Part shown: piece by piece, positions 1 through 7,078 of the stretch
How the letters are laid out: every line of letters starts with the position of its first letter
Numbering within the stretch: the stretch's first letter is position 1
Assembly (NCBI GenBank): GCA_036639635.1
Contig: JAVWIF010000052.1
Location: 1 to 13,950, forward strand
DNA: 13,950 bases
Direction of reading: 5' to 3'
From: JAVWIF01 sp036639635
GTDB taxonomy: Bacteria; Bacillota_I; Bacilli_A; Erysipelotrichales; Erysipelotrichaceae
Notes under the pieces: generated by a model
Seen by the model: only the letters and a program-made list of their open reading frames with translations
What the model was told of the DNA's origin: nothing
Database searches by the model: none
Translations under genes and position numbers: made by a program

Positions 1-246
1 ACTTCTTGCATAATCAACAACAATAATACTAATCATTACAAATTTGGAAAAATTGGGATCTTCTTGTAAAATGTCTTGAATAGCCGATAAGCGTTTGTTA
101 CCATCACTGCAGATATATCCTTGTTTACTAAGACGCACATAGATTGGAAAATTTAAACCAATGCGTTTTAAACTGGAAAGCAATGTTTCACTATAGGGTG
201 TATATGTAAATGTAATATTAGATAATGGTGTTTTTTCTATTTTCAT
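1..246 (-). CDS. Partial ORF with ParB-like N-terminal motif (cut by window edge)
   Basis: An open frame of 82 codons runs leftward off the window, starting at an ATG (246-244) preceded by a good GAGG ribosome binding site (252-255). The visible N-terminus has no signal peptide. Residues about 38-58 read YVRLSKQGYICSDGNKRLSA, which resembles the ParB/Srx fold motif of a basic strand followed by G-Y-x-x-x-D-G-x-x-R-L. In that family this segment binds CTP or phosphate, and the proteins range from chromosome partitioning factors to small nuclease-like or regulatory proteins. Too little is visible to say which. The gene diverges from the membrane-protein gene at 368. That it is a real gene is fairly safe (start, RBS, no stops); the ParB-like label is inferred from one motif. 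Confidence 0.55.
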   Translation of the reverse strand, partial: MKIEKTPLSNITFTYTPYSETLLSSLKRIGLNFPIYVRLSKQGYICSDGNKRLSAIQDILQEDPNFSKFVMISIIVVDYARS

Positions 247-267
247 AAAGACCTCGTTTCTGAATTT

Positions 268-351
268 ATTTTACCACAAGTAGACTTATAAAACGAAAGA
301 AAACTTAATTTCGAAAAAGAATATACCAAATAGTAAAGAATGTGGTAAACT
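268..351. promoter_or_regulatory. Divergent extended -10 promoter pair
   Basis: The 121-base gap between the divergent genes contains two near-identical elements in opposite orientation: TGTGGTAAAAT on the minus strand (-10 TAAAAT at 273-268) and TGTGGTAAACT on the plus strand (-10 TAAACT at 346-351). Each has the TGn extension that can compensate for a weak -35, and no good -35 is visible for either. The plus-strand element would give a very short leader before the ATG at 368. This is suggestive rather than certain. Confidence 0.35.
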
Positions 352-367
352 AAAGCACGGTGATACT

Positions 368-1120
368 ATGAGGGACTTTTTTACATTTTATACAGATATA
401 TTTTATATGGAACATCCATTTCAAGAATTTGGACTTTTTCATTTATTATTTTTAGTTGGTTTTATTTTTGGAATTATTATCTTATATAGATTTTATAGTA
501 AATTAAATCCTAAGAAACAGCGAACTTTTCAAGTCGTTATGGGGATTGGCTTTATCATAGAAGAATTTATTTATACATGTTGGGTGTTAATAAACTGTCA
601 TCATAATGCGTTACAACAAGTACTTCCTTTAGAACTCTGTTCTATTTGTGTATATATGAATGCGGCAACAGTATTCTTTAAGAATAATTATTTAAAAGTT
701 TTTAGTGGGTTAGTAGGCTTAATCGCTGGGAGTGTTGCTATGCTTTATCCTGTAAATATTAGTGGATTATATCCTGTGTTATCATATCGTGTAATTAATT
801 TTTATATGCTCCATGCATCTTTTGTATTATTTGCATGTATTCAATTAAAGGATCAAAGCATTTTAGCATATTGTCATATGAAAAAGAATTATTTAATACT
901 TTGTTGCTTATTTAGTAGTGCATTTGTTGTGAATCTAATGTTAGATACCCAATATATGTTTGTTGGAATTCCACCTAAGATTGGATTTATAGCAAGTCTT
1001 TATCAAATGACTGGAATCGTTTTTTTCCTTCCGATGATCCTAGTTTGTATAGGCATTATTCAATTTATAGTTTTCTATTTATTAAGAAAAGTATTTCGTA
1101 TTCAAAAAGTACAATCATAA
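368..1120 (+). CDS. YwaF/TIGR02206-family integral membrane protein
   Basis: A 250-residue polytopic membrane protein with about seven hydrophobic segments (roughly residues 23-42, 55-76, 86-104, 109-128, 143-160, 174-192 and 214-241). The LPLELC motif at 86-91 and the YMLHASFVLF stretch near 146-155, with its histidine, are the marks I recall for the YwaF/TIGR02206 family. This family is distantly related to eukaryotic TMEM164, where the equivalent cysteine has been linked to acyl transfer. No function is established for the bacterial members, so a lipid-acyl role here is inference only. The start has a weak GGTGA site (359-363), and no alternative ATG nearby is better. It stands alone: the upstream gene is divergent and the downstream gene has its own promoter. 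Confidence 0.75.
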   Translation: MRDFFTFYTDIFYMEHPFQEFGLFHLLFLVGFIFGIIILYRFYSKLNPKKQRTFQVVMGIGFIIEEFIYTCWVLINCHHNALQQVLPLELCSICVYMNAATVFFKNNYLKVFSGLVGLIAGSVAMLYPVNISGLYPVLSYRVINFYMLHASFVLFACIQLKDQSILAYCHMKKNYLILCCLFSSAFVVNLMLDTQYMFVGIPPKIGFIASLYQMTGIVFFLPMILVCIGIIQFIVFYLLRKVFRIQKVQS

Positions 1121-1134
1121 ATGTGGGCAAATGA

Positions 1135-1162
1135 TTGTTCTTTCTAGTGAAAGTGTTATAGA
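1135..1162 (+). promoter_or_regulatory. Promoter of the rubrerythrin gene
   Basis: TTGTTC (1135-1140) lies 16 bases from TATAGA (1157-1162), which carries a TGT extension (1154-1156). This housekeeping-type promoter leaves a leader of about 35 bases before the AGGAGG ribosome binding site and the ATG at 1205. Confidence 0.6.
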
Positions 1163-1204
1163 ATGTATTTATAAAGTTAAATACTAACTAGGAGGAATTT
1201 AAAA

Positions 1205-1750
1205 ATGGCTAAATTTGTATGTAGTGTTTGTGGTTATGTTCATGAAGGAGAAAGCGCACCTGAGTTTTGTCCCATCTGTAAAGCACCAGCTGATAAGTTT
1301 ATAAAAAGCGCAGAAGGAGAAATGGAATGGGCAGCAGAACATGTTGTAGGCGTGGCGCAAGGAGCAAGTGAAGATATTTTAAACGATTTACGAATGAACT
1401 TTGAAGGAGAATGTAGTGAGGTTGGTATGTACTTAGCTATGGCTCGTGTGGCTCATCGTGAAGGATATCCAGAAATTGGTATGTACTATGAGAAAGCAGC
1501 ATATGAAGAAGCAGAACACGCATCTAAATTTGCGGAATTATTAGGAGAAGTTTTAAGTGATTCAACAAAGAAAAACTTAAGTATGCGTGTTGATGCAGAA
1601 AATGGTGCAACTGCCGGCAAGTTTGATTTAGCAAAACGAGCAAAAGCTGCTAATCTAGATGCAATTCATGATACTGTACATGAAATGGCACGTGATGAAG
1701 CGCGTCATGGAAAAGCATTCAAAGGTTTATTAGATAGATATTTTAAATAA
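1205..1750 (+). CDS. rbr: Rubrerythrin, reverse domain order (rubredoxin N-terminal)
   Basis: This protein is a non-haem di-iron peroxidase that reduces hydrogen peroxide to water with electrons passed through a rubredoxin-type iron centre, protecting anaerobes in the cytoplasm. The FeS4 rubredoxin domain is at the N-terminus (C6-x2-C9 and C22-x2-C25), opposite to classical rubrerythrins. The ferritin-like four-helix domain follows (about 40-181), with iron-ligand motifs at E69 in FEGEC, E102-x2-H105 and E165-x2-H168 in DEARHGKAF. Length (181) fits the clostridial reverse rubrerythrin group. The start is fixed by AGGAGG about 8 bases upstream. It appears monocistronic, with a promoter at 1135-1162 and a terminator right after the stop. 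Related genes in clostridia are often peroxide-regulated by PerR, but no convincing PerR box is visible here. Confidence 0.93.
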   Translation: MAKFVCSVCGYVHEGESAPEFCPICKAPADKFIKSAEGEMEWAAEHVVGVAQGASEDILNDLRMNFEGECSEVGMYLAMARVAHREGYPEIGMYYEKAAYEEAEHASKFAELLGEVLSDSTKKNLSMRVDAENGATAGKFDLAKRAKAANLDAIHDTVHEMARDEARHGKAFKGLLDRYFK

Positions 1751-1756
1751 GAGTTG

Positions 1757-1784
1757 AAAAGCTATTCAGATGAATAGTTTTTTT
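1757..1784 (+). terminator. Rho-independent terminator after rubrerythrin
   Basis: The stem AAAAGCTATTC / GAATAGTTTTT (with one G-T pair) has a four-base loop (AGAT) and runs into a seven-T tract at 1778-1784, six bases after the stop codon. Confidence 0.85.
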
Positions 1785-1816
1785 CTGAAGTATTTCTTAC
1801 AAATGATTCACCATTG

Positions 1817-1845
1817 TTGACAAAGATGGCAATATCGTTTAGCTT
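1817..1845 (+). promoter_or_regulatory. Promoter of the ABC-FtsX fusion gene
   Basis: A consensus -35 TTGACA (1817-1822) is separated by exactly 17 bases from a weaker -10 TAGCTT (1840-1845). The TAGGAG ribosome binding site follows directly at 1851-1856. Confidence 0.6.
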
Positions 1846-1865
1846 TATGGTAGGAGTTGTGGTCT

Positions 1866-4328
1866 ATGCTAAGAATACAACATTGCACATTAACTGATGA
1901 TAAAGAGCATCTTCTATTAAAAGATGCTTCTTTTTGCTTTGATAACAATGGCTTTATTAGCATTTATAGCAATCAGCCATTGTTACATCAGCGTTTATCA
2001 GAAGTATTAGCAGGAATAGCAAAACCATCTAATGGAACCTTACAATACAATAATACGTTAATACAAGATTTCTATGAGGATGAATGCGCACGCTATCGTT
2101 CTGTTTTTGTATCGTATTTATGTGATGATTTTCAAGTATTAAAAGATAAGACATTATATGAAAACATTGAAATGGGACTAGAGTATCCGAAAGATAAAAT
2201 AATACAATTACTTGAACGATTTCATCTAGTTGAAAAAAAAGAAGTATTAGCTGAAGATTTAACATTTGAACAACAAATGAAAATGGTCATTATACGAACA
2301 CTTATTAGAAATCCTAATATGATCGTGTTTAATCAGAATAGTTGTCCCTTTTCAAATCAAGAGTTAACAATTTTATATAAATTATTAGAAGTGATTAGTA
2401 AGCAAATGTTGGTCATTGTAATTGGAAGTAAACATGTTCAATCATGGAGTAATCGGATAATTGAAATTGAAAATACGATAATTATTTCTGATTCAATGGG
2501 AATTTGTGAAGTTAGTGAACAAGTGAATCATGCTTTTCAATCATTTTCTTTATCAAGAACCAAAGTAGAAGAAATTGCACAATATATGTGCCACAGATTA
2601 AGGTGGAAATTACGCTTTATTAGTCTTTTATGTATGATTTTATTTATGAGCCTTTCTGCAACTATTTTTTCAACTACTTTAGATGTAACGGATATTGAAA
2701 TGGGCTTGTTAAAGAAACAAAAGCTTTCTTTATTAGCGATTGAAAAACATGCGGTTGGAAATGATGGAAGAATCTATGAAAAGCAATATAATAATTTTAC
2801 TATGCAAGATATTGAAAGATTAGAACAAAAATTAAAGGGAGATATAACACTGGGGTATACGTTTGCTAATAAGAATCAAGCAATTTATTCAGTATATGGA
2901 GATGTTATTCGCTATCGTGATGATAATTCTTTGAATACATCAACAATCATTGAAGCAACTAGTCACAAAGAATTAGGTTTATCACTCATCATTGGAAGAT
3001 ATCCAAGTACTACACAAGAAGTTGCTCTTTCATCTCAACAAGCCTATGGCTTGTTAAAAGAAACGATACTTGATAATGAATCGTATCAAAATAGTGATGA
3101 TCAGAATAGAAAAATGCTCGGTTGTAAAATTGGTTGGTATGGAACTTTATTAACCATTACAGGTATTATTCCAGAGCAACAACAGCTTAATAAAAACTTA
3201 GATTTTCAAATAGATGGTTATGCTGGTATTGCTAAAAATGAAGGTAGTTTACTATATCATAGCATGTATGTAAAAAAAGGTTTTGTAAAGGAACAAGAAG
3301 TCATGCAACAGCGTGTATTTTTAACTTCTCAAAAACGTTTTATTCAAAATAATACTATAGTATCGTTTGATAATATTTATCCAATAAATCGTGAACTATA
3401 TTATTATAATGGAGAACAAACGGTTGAAAATGCTGATTTAAGCAAAAATGAAGTGCTTATTGATTTTCAATTAGCATTAAATATGGGATATCGAACAACA
3501 TATTTGGAACAAGCCAACGATGATTCTTTAAGTGAAAAGGAACGCTTTGTTACTTACCAAAAATTTTGTGATGAGTGGATAGGAGAAGATATTAACGTTC
3601 AAGCATATGGTATAGTAAATAGCCCTAGTAATAGTTCTATTATGAGTAGAAAGCAAAAAATTAAGGGGTTCGTAATGCCAGTTAGTTTTGAGTATGAACT
3701 TTATTATGCAAAAGGTGAAGATCGCGGTAGTGTCTATTTAAATTCAACCTTACTTTCTTTATATGAACAAGAAAATACCAGTATTCAAGAAGTTTATTAT
3801 CATCCAAAAAACGATTCAGATTTAAAATCTACGCTAGATTACCTACATGAAAACAATGAGTATTCAGCATTTCTAACAAATTCTTCTTTACTCCAATTCT
3901 TTTTACAATTCTTAATCGTTGATTTAAAAAAAATGAGTATCTTTTTATTGAGTAGTGGTGTTCTAGCATTGCTAGCATTTCTTTATATGTTTATTATGAT
4001 TATGAAATCGGGAATAGAAATAACAGGTAAGGAGATGACAAGTTATTATTTGTTTGGCGAAAAAAAGAGTACAATACAGCATATATATTTTCAAATGTTT
4101 AAAGATATAGTAAGAAAAAAAATCATCTTTGGTTGGTTATGTGGAACGTTACTGTTGGCACTCTTTGTCATCCTTATTTTTGTTATGTTGTCACTCTCTA
4201 AATCAGCTTTCTTATCATTATTAGTTCCAATTGGTATTGCGGTTGTACTATATGGTATGATGCGTTTAGTTTTACTACTAGTATTAGATAAACAAGAACT
4301 CATTGAAACCAGTAAACATGAACGTTAG
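1866..4328 (+). CDS. ABC ATPase-FtsX/MacB-type permease fusion with degenerate (probably inactive) ATPase domain
   Basis: An 820-residue fusion. Residues 1-207 have the layout of a LolD/MacB-type ABC ATPase, but every catalytic motif is altered. The Walker A region reads SNQPLLHQRLSEVLAG (35-50) with no P-loop lysine. The Q-loop position is D (near 87). The signature is LTFEQQ (132-137). Walker B plus catalytic Glu read IVFNQNS (153-159), DE becoming NQ. The H-loop histidine is replaced (IGSKH, 186-190). One membrane segment (about 251-270), a ~420-residue extracytoplasmic part and three C-terminal segments (692-713, 753-777, 780-808) give the FtsX/MacB four-helix topology. Related fusions with intact ATPases are common in Firmicutes and act in mechanotransmission, peptide export or resistance. 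This one may need a partner ATPase. The ATG at 1866 is chosen because TAGGAG lies 9 bases upstream; an in-frame TTG at 1857 abuts that site. Confidence 0.8.
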   Translation: MLRIQHCTLTDDKEHLLLKDASFCFDNNGFISIYSNQPLLHQRLSEVLAGIAKPSNGTLQYNNTLIQDFYEDECARYRSVFVSYLCDDFQVLKDKTLYENIEMGLEYPKDKIIQLLERFHLVEKKEVLAEDLTFEQQMKMVIIRTLIRNPNMIVFNQNSCPFSNQELTILYKLLEVISKQMLVIVIGSKHVQSWSNRIIEIENTIIISDSMGICEVSEQVNHAFQSFSLSRTKVEEIAQYMCHRLRWKLRFISLLCMILFMSLSATIFSTTLDVTDIEMGLLKKQKLSLLAIEKHAVGNDGRIYEKQYNNFTMQDIERLEQKLKGDITLGYTFANKNQAIYSVYGDVIRYRDDNSLNTSTIIEATSHKELGLSLIIGRYPSTTQEVALSSQQAYGLLKETILDNESYQNSDDQNRKMLGCKIGWYGTLLTITGIIPEQQQLNKNLDFQIDGYAGIAKNEGSLLYHSMYVKKGFVKEQEVMQQRVFLTSQKRFIQNNTIVSFDNIYPINRELYYYNGEQTVENADLSKNEVLIDFQLALNMGYRTTYLEQANDDSLSEKERFVTYQKFCDEWIGEDINVQAYGIVNSPSNSSIMSRKQKIKGFVMPVSFEYELYYAKGEDRGSVYLNSTLLSLYEQENTSIQEVYYHPKNDSDLKSTLDYLHENNEYSAFLTNSSLLQFFLQFLIVDLKKMSIFLLSSGVLALLAFLYMFIMIMKSGIEITGKEMTSYYLFGEKKSTIQHIYFQMFKDIVRKKIIFGWLCGTLLLALFVILIFVMLSLSKSAFLSLLVPIGIAVVLYGMMRLVLLLVLDKQELIETSKHER

Positions 4329-4333
4329 CCTTT

Positions 4334-4365
4334 GTATTTCTTTTAAATACCTTTAGCTTTTTGTT
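4334..4365 (+). terminator. Possible weak terminator after the ABC-FtsX gene
   Basis: A six-pair AT-rich hairpin (GTATTT 4334-4339, AAATAC 4345-4350) is followed by a broken T-rich stretch. It is a weak candidate with no GC in the stem beyond the base pair, so some readthrough into the ABC-F gene is possible. Confidence 0.25.
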
Positions 4366-4380
4366 AGTGTGTGATAAAAT
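4352..4380 (+). promoter_or_regulatory. Promoter of the ABC-F gene
   Basis: An extended -10, TGA-TAAAAT (4372-4380), sits 17 bases after a partial -35, TTTAGC (4352-4357), 25 bases before the start codon. The short leader leaves no room for the long attenuator leaders seen before antibiotic-resistance ABC-F genes. Confidence 0.45.
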
Positions 4381-4405
4381 GAGGTAGCAGAAACGAGGTA
4401 ACCTT

Positions 4406-6163
4406 ATGCTCATAAGCGTGGAACATTTAGTGAAACATCAAAATATAAAAAGTATTGTTCAAGATGGAAGTTTAACAATTGAGGATCATGATAAAATTGC
4501 CTTGATTGGTGTCAATGGAACAGGAAAAACAACCTTACTTAGAATACTTGCAGGAGAAGAACCATATGAAGAGGGAACGATTCTTAAAAAGAATGGATTA
4601 AGAATTGCGTATTTACCACAAAATCCGATGTTTCAAGAAAAAGAAAGTATTTTACATCAAGTAGTAAGTATGGATAAGGAAATAAAAGAGTTTGAAGCAA
4701 AGGCTATTTTAGATAAGTTAGGCTTGCGCGATGTAAATCAAAATATAGCTTTATTATCAGGTGGGCAGCGTAAAAGAGTAGCACTAGCACGTGCGTTATT
4801 ACAGCCATGTGATTTATTAATTTTAGATGAACCCACCAATCATTTAGATAATACAATGATTGAATGGTTAGAAAAGTACTTGATAAAGTTTAATCGAGCA
4901 ATTTTAATGGTGACACATGATCGATATTTTTTAGAACGTATTTGTGATAAGATGATTGAAATTGATCATGGAAATTTATTCAGCTATGAAGCTAATTATT
5001 CTTTATATTTAGAAATGAGTCAACAACGAAATGAAAATGCAATTGCAAGTGAAAAGAAACGCCAAAATCTATTAAGAAAAGAACTCGCTTGGATGCGCGC
5101 TGGTGTACAGGCACGTGGAACAAAGAGTAAAGAGCGTATTGATCGTTTTCATAAATTAAATGAGGCAGCAAGTGTACAAAGTAATGGGCAACTTGCATTA
5201 GATACGATAACGAGTCGACTAGGTAAGAAAACAATTGAAATTGAGAACTTATCAAAGAGTTATGATGGACGCAATCTATTTCATGATTTTTCTTATCAAG
5301 TAACAAAAAATGATCGTATTGGTATTCTTGGAATAAATGGTTGTGGAAAGAGTACATTATTACATATTTTAGCAAAAGAAATCGCACCAGATAGTGGGCA
5401 TGTAATACATGGGGAAACAGTACAAATCGCTTACTTTAAACAAGGCTATGAAGATATGGATATGAGTATGAAGGTAATTGATTATATTAAGGCTACTAGT
5501 AACGAGATACAGACATTAGATGGGACATTTTCTGCTTCACAAATGTTAGAGCGTTTCTTATTTGAAGCCAACCAACATTATGCCTTAATTGGGCGATTAT
5601 CTGGAGGAGAACGTCGACGTTTATATTTGTTAAAGGTGTTAATGAGTGCACCTAATATTTTGTTTCTTGATGAGCCTACCAACGATTTAGATATTCAAAC
5701 ATTACAGATATTAGAAGATTATTTAGATAACTTTAATGGAGCAGTCCTCGTTGTTAGTCATGATCGTTACTTCTTAGATCGCATTTGTGATAAATTGTTT
5801 GCATTTCAAGAAAATGGGGAAATACGACAATTTATTGGGGGATATAGTGCTTATATACAACTAGATACAACAAATAAAAATATTGAAAAAGAAACTAAGA
5901 AAAAATATGAGAAAGTGAATTTAACACTGCGTCTTTCTTCGAAAGAAAAAAAAGAACTTGATAACATGGAAGTCTCTCTTGCTCAAAAGCAAGAAGAAAT
6001 TCATCAAGCAGACCTTGCATTAGAAAAATATGCAAATGATTTTGTTAAATTATCTGAAATTGGAGATACACGAAATATATTAGAAAATGAATTAGAAGAA
6101 ATGATGGAAAGATGGATGTATTTAAGTGATAAGCAACAAGCAATAGAAGAAGCGAAGAAATAG
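4406..6163 (+). CDS. ABC-F family ATPase, Uup-like, compact first domain
   Basis: A soluble tandem ABC protein without membrane domains. ABC-F proteins bind ribosomes and act on translation; the Uup group is also tied to ribosome quality control and branched-DNA metabolism. NBD1 has Walker A GVNGTGKTT (35-43), LSGGQ (117-121) and LDEPTNHLD (140-148). NBD2 has GINGCGKST (309-317), LSGGE (398-402) and LDEPTNDLD (421-429). Both H-loops are present (MVTHD, VVSHD). The inter-domain linker contains ELAWMRAG..ARGTKSKERIDRF (226-248), the Uup signature. Residues about 490-585 form a charged coiled coil, as in Uup. Unlike E. coli Uup, only about 45 residues separate the NBD1 Q-loop (Q72) from LSGGQ, so the usual arm insertion is missing. 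A GAGG site lies about 7 bases before the ATG. The stop codon lies inside the shared terminator hairpin. Confidence 0.88.
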   Translation: MLISVEHLVKHQNIKSIVQDGSLTIEDHDKIALIGVNGTGKTTLLRILAGEEPYEEGTILKKNGLRIAYLPQNPMFQEKESILHQVVSMDKEIKEFEAKAILDKLGLRDVNQNIALLSGGQRKRVALARALLQPCDLLILDEPTNHLDNTMIEWLEKYLIKFNRAILMVTHDRYFLERICDKMIEIDHGNLFSYEANYSLYLEMSQQRNENAIASEKKRQNLLRKELAWMRAGVQARGTKSKERIDRFHKLNEAASVQSNGQLALDTITSRLGKKTIEIENLSKSYDGRNLFHDFSYQVTKNDRIGILGINGCGKSTLLHILAKEIAPDSGHVIHGETVQIAYFKQGYEDMDMSMKVIDYIKATSNEIQTLDGTFSASQMLERFLFEANQHYALIGRLSGGERRRLYLLKVLMSAPNILFLDEPTNDLDIQTLQILEDYLDNFNGAVLVVSHDRYFLDRICDKLFAFQENGEIRQFIGGYSAYIQLDTTNKNIEKETKKKYEKVNLTLRLSSKEKKELDNMEVSLAQKQEEIHQADLALEKYANDFVKLSEIGDTRNILENELEEMMERWMYLSDKQQAIEEAKK

Positions 6164-6191
6164 AGTGCGATGAATTAATCGCACTCTATTT
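6158..6191. terminator. Bidirectional terminator hairpin shared by two convergent genes
   Basis: A perfect 14-pair stem (AAATAGAGTGCGAT 6158-6171 with ATCGCACTCTATTT 6178-6191) closes a six-base loop. The TAG of the ABC-F gene is in the left arm, and the TAA of the leftward gene (6177-6175) is in the loop. It works in both directions because A-tracts and T-tracts flank both arms. Confidence 0.85.
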
Positions 6192-6537
6192 CTGAATCGC
6201 AATCCTCTTCGCAAGGAAAACAAGTAGTTGCTAAATCTAACTTGTTATATAAGATATGTTCTAATAAGGTCATGCTTTTTATCACTTTATTAACCGATTC
6301 ATTAACTGCTAATAAATCACAAATATCATTGCTACAAGCAATGACTTTTTGTAACTTTTCACCTTCTGCATTTAAAATATGTGCAATGGCTCTTTCTACG
6401 GAAGCAATGGAAGCCACGAGGCTTTCATCCTCACATGCGTCACTTTCCACGCATTCGTGAATCATTTCAAGATACTCACAATCAGGATCTAGAAAATCGT
6501 TATATTCGTTAAAATTTATAGGTTGTTTATTGTTCAT
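6175..6537 (-). CDS. Small acidic, Cys-rich protein with the ALEQTALSHILNAEGEKIQ-type module (copy A)
   Basis: A 120-residue protein with no signal peptide or membrane segment. An N-terminal acidic extension (about 1-38) precedes the helical module shared with the genes at 7079, 7503 and 8623. In this copy the core reads SVERAIAHILNAEGEKLQ, then LLAVNESVNKVIKSM, then LLEHILYNKLDL. A C-terminal tail with four cysteines (TTCFPCEEDC...ECD) ends the protein, which holds nine Cys in all. I recall similar small proteins, uncharacterised, in spore-forming Bacillus and Paenibacillus, where they sit near collagen-like spore-surface genes. AGGAG lies 8 bases before a GTG (6540) and 11 before the ATG (6537); I took the ATG, but either is possible. 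It diverges from the gene at 6654, and its promoter resembles a sporulation promoter. Confidence 0.8.
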   Translation of the reverse strand: MNNKQPINFNEYNDFLDPDCEYLEMIHECVESDACEDESLVASIASVERAIAHILNAEGEKLQKVIACSNDICDLLAVNESVNKVIKSMTLLEHILYNKLDLATTCFPCEEDCDSEIECD

Positions 6538-6566
6538 CACATTATCGTCTCCTCGCTACACATTTC

Positions 6567-6593
6567 TATTGTATGCGCAAGTAACGTATTTGT
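6567..6593 (-). promoter_or_regulatory. Mother-cell sporulation-like promoter (sigma-K/sigma-E type) for copy A
   Basis: On the minus strand, AC (6593-6592), 16 bases, then CATACAATA (6575-6567) matches the sigma-K pattern AC-N16/17-CATAnnnTA. CATACAAT also fits the sigma-E -10 consensus. The GGAG ribosome binding site and start follow about 20-30 bases downstream. Confidence 0.55.
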
Positions 6594-6596
6594 TTA

Positions 6597-6624
6597 ACCA
6601 AAACTTTATGAAATTCATATACTA
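6597..6624 (+). promoter_or_regulatory. Mother-cell sporulation-like promoter (sigma-K type) for the gene at 6654
   Basis: AC (6597-6598), 17 bases, then CATATACTA (6616-6624) fits the sigma-K pattern. The same -10 nonamer occurs upstream of the adhesin gene at 7503. The -35 lies only a few bases from that of the divergent promoter for copy A. Confidence 0.55.
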
Positions 6625-6653
6625 CAGTGAACCAATAAAAAGGAGGTGAAGAT

Positions 6654-7019
6654 ATGCAACCCAAAAACCTTGCTTATCTAGAAATTACCATCAAAGAAAA
6701 AGGAACGAATAAAAAGTTCTGTGAACTTTATACCTTTCTGAAAGAAACAAGTCTTTATTTACCTTTTGACTTATTGCTAAATGTTGGAAAAATGGATAAG
6801 GAAAAGATATTTTTATGTTTGATGAGTACAATTGAAGCACAAGTACAAGAAGAAATGATTTTATCAATGTGTGGTCCTTGTTCTATTAAACTACCTGTTT
6901 GTGTCAATCATAAATTTTATAGTGTATTTATTAAACTATGCCAAATAAATTATTTAAAACCTTGTTGTCGATTAGGAAGTGAGCGTGAAACTTGTGAAGA
7001 AGACGATTGGAATTGGTAA
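6654..7019 (+). CDS. Cysteine-rich orphan protein, unknown function
   Basis: I do not recognise this 121-residue protein. It has no signal peptide and no clear membrane segment. It carries nine cysteines, eight of them in the second half, including SMCGPCSI, KLPVCV, KPCCRL and a final ETCEEDDWNW tail that is acidic and aromatic. It lacks the HILNAEGEK module of its neighbours. An ideal AGGAGGTGA ribosome binding site (6641-6649) lies 4-8 bases before the ATG, so high translation is expected. It sits between the divergent sporulation-like promoter and the next module gene, so a role as a disulphide-linked spore-surface component is a reasonable guess from context and cysteine content alone. 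Confidence 0.75.
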   Translation: MQPKNLAYLEITIKEKGTNKKFCELYTFLKETSLYLPFDLLLNVGKMDKEKIFLCLMSTIEAQVQEEMILSMCGPCSIKLPVCVNHKFYSVFIKLCQINYLKPCCRLGSERETCEEDDWNW

Positions 7020-7027
7020 AAAGAGGA

Positions 7028-7055
7028 ACGTTATGACCAATAAACGCATAGGATA
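7028..7055 (+). promoter_or_regulatory. Mother-cell sporulation-like promoter for copy B
   Basis: In the 59-base gap, AC (7028-7029), 17 bases, then CATAGGATA (7047-7055) matches AC-N16/17-CATAnnnTA. A G-rich ribosome binding site follows at 7065-7070. Confidence 0.45.
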
Positions 7056-7078
7056 TTAGCGGAAGGGGGAATGAACCA

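Noticed and set aside
1156..1174. TTATA-N9-TATAA inverted repeat as a PerR box before rubrerythrin
   Set aside because: The PerR consensus has TTATA and TATAA separated by five bases, not nine; AT-rich chance match.
1857..1859. TTG as start of the ABC-FtsX gene
   Set aside because: It directly abuts the TAGGAG ribosome binding site; the ATG at 1866 has correct spacing.
4992..5387. 131-codon open frame on the minus strand
   Set aside because: It lies inside the well-supported ABC-F gene in antisense; its His- and Phe-rich composition is typical of an antisense shadow.
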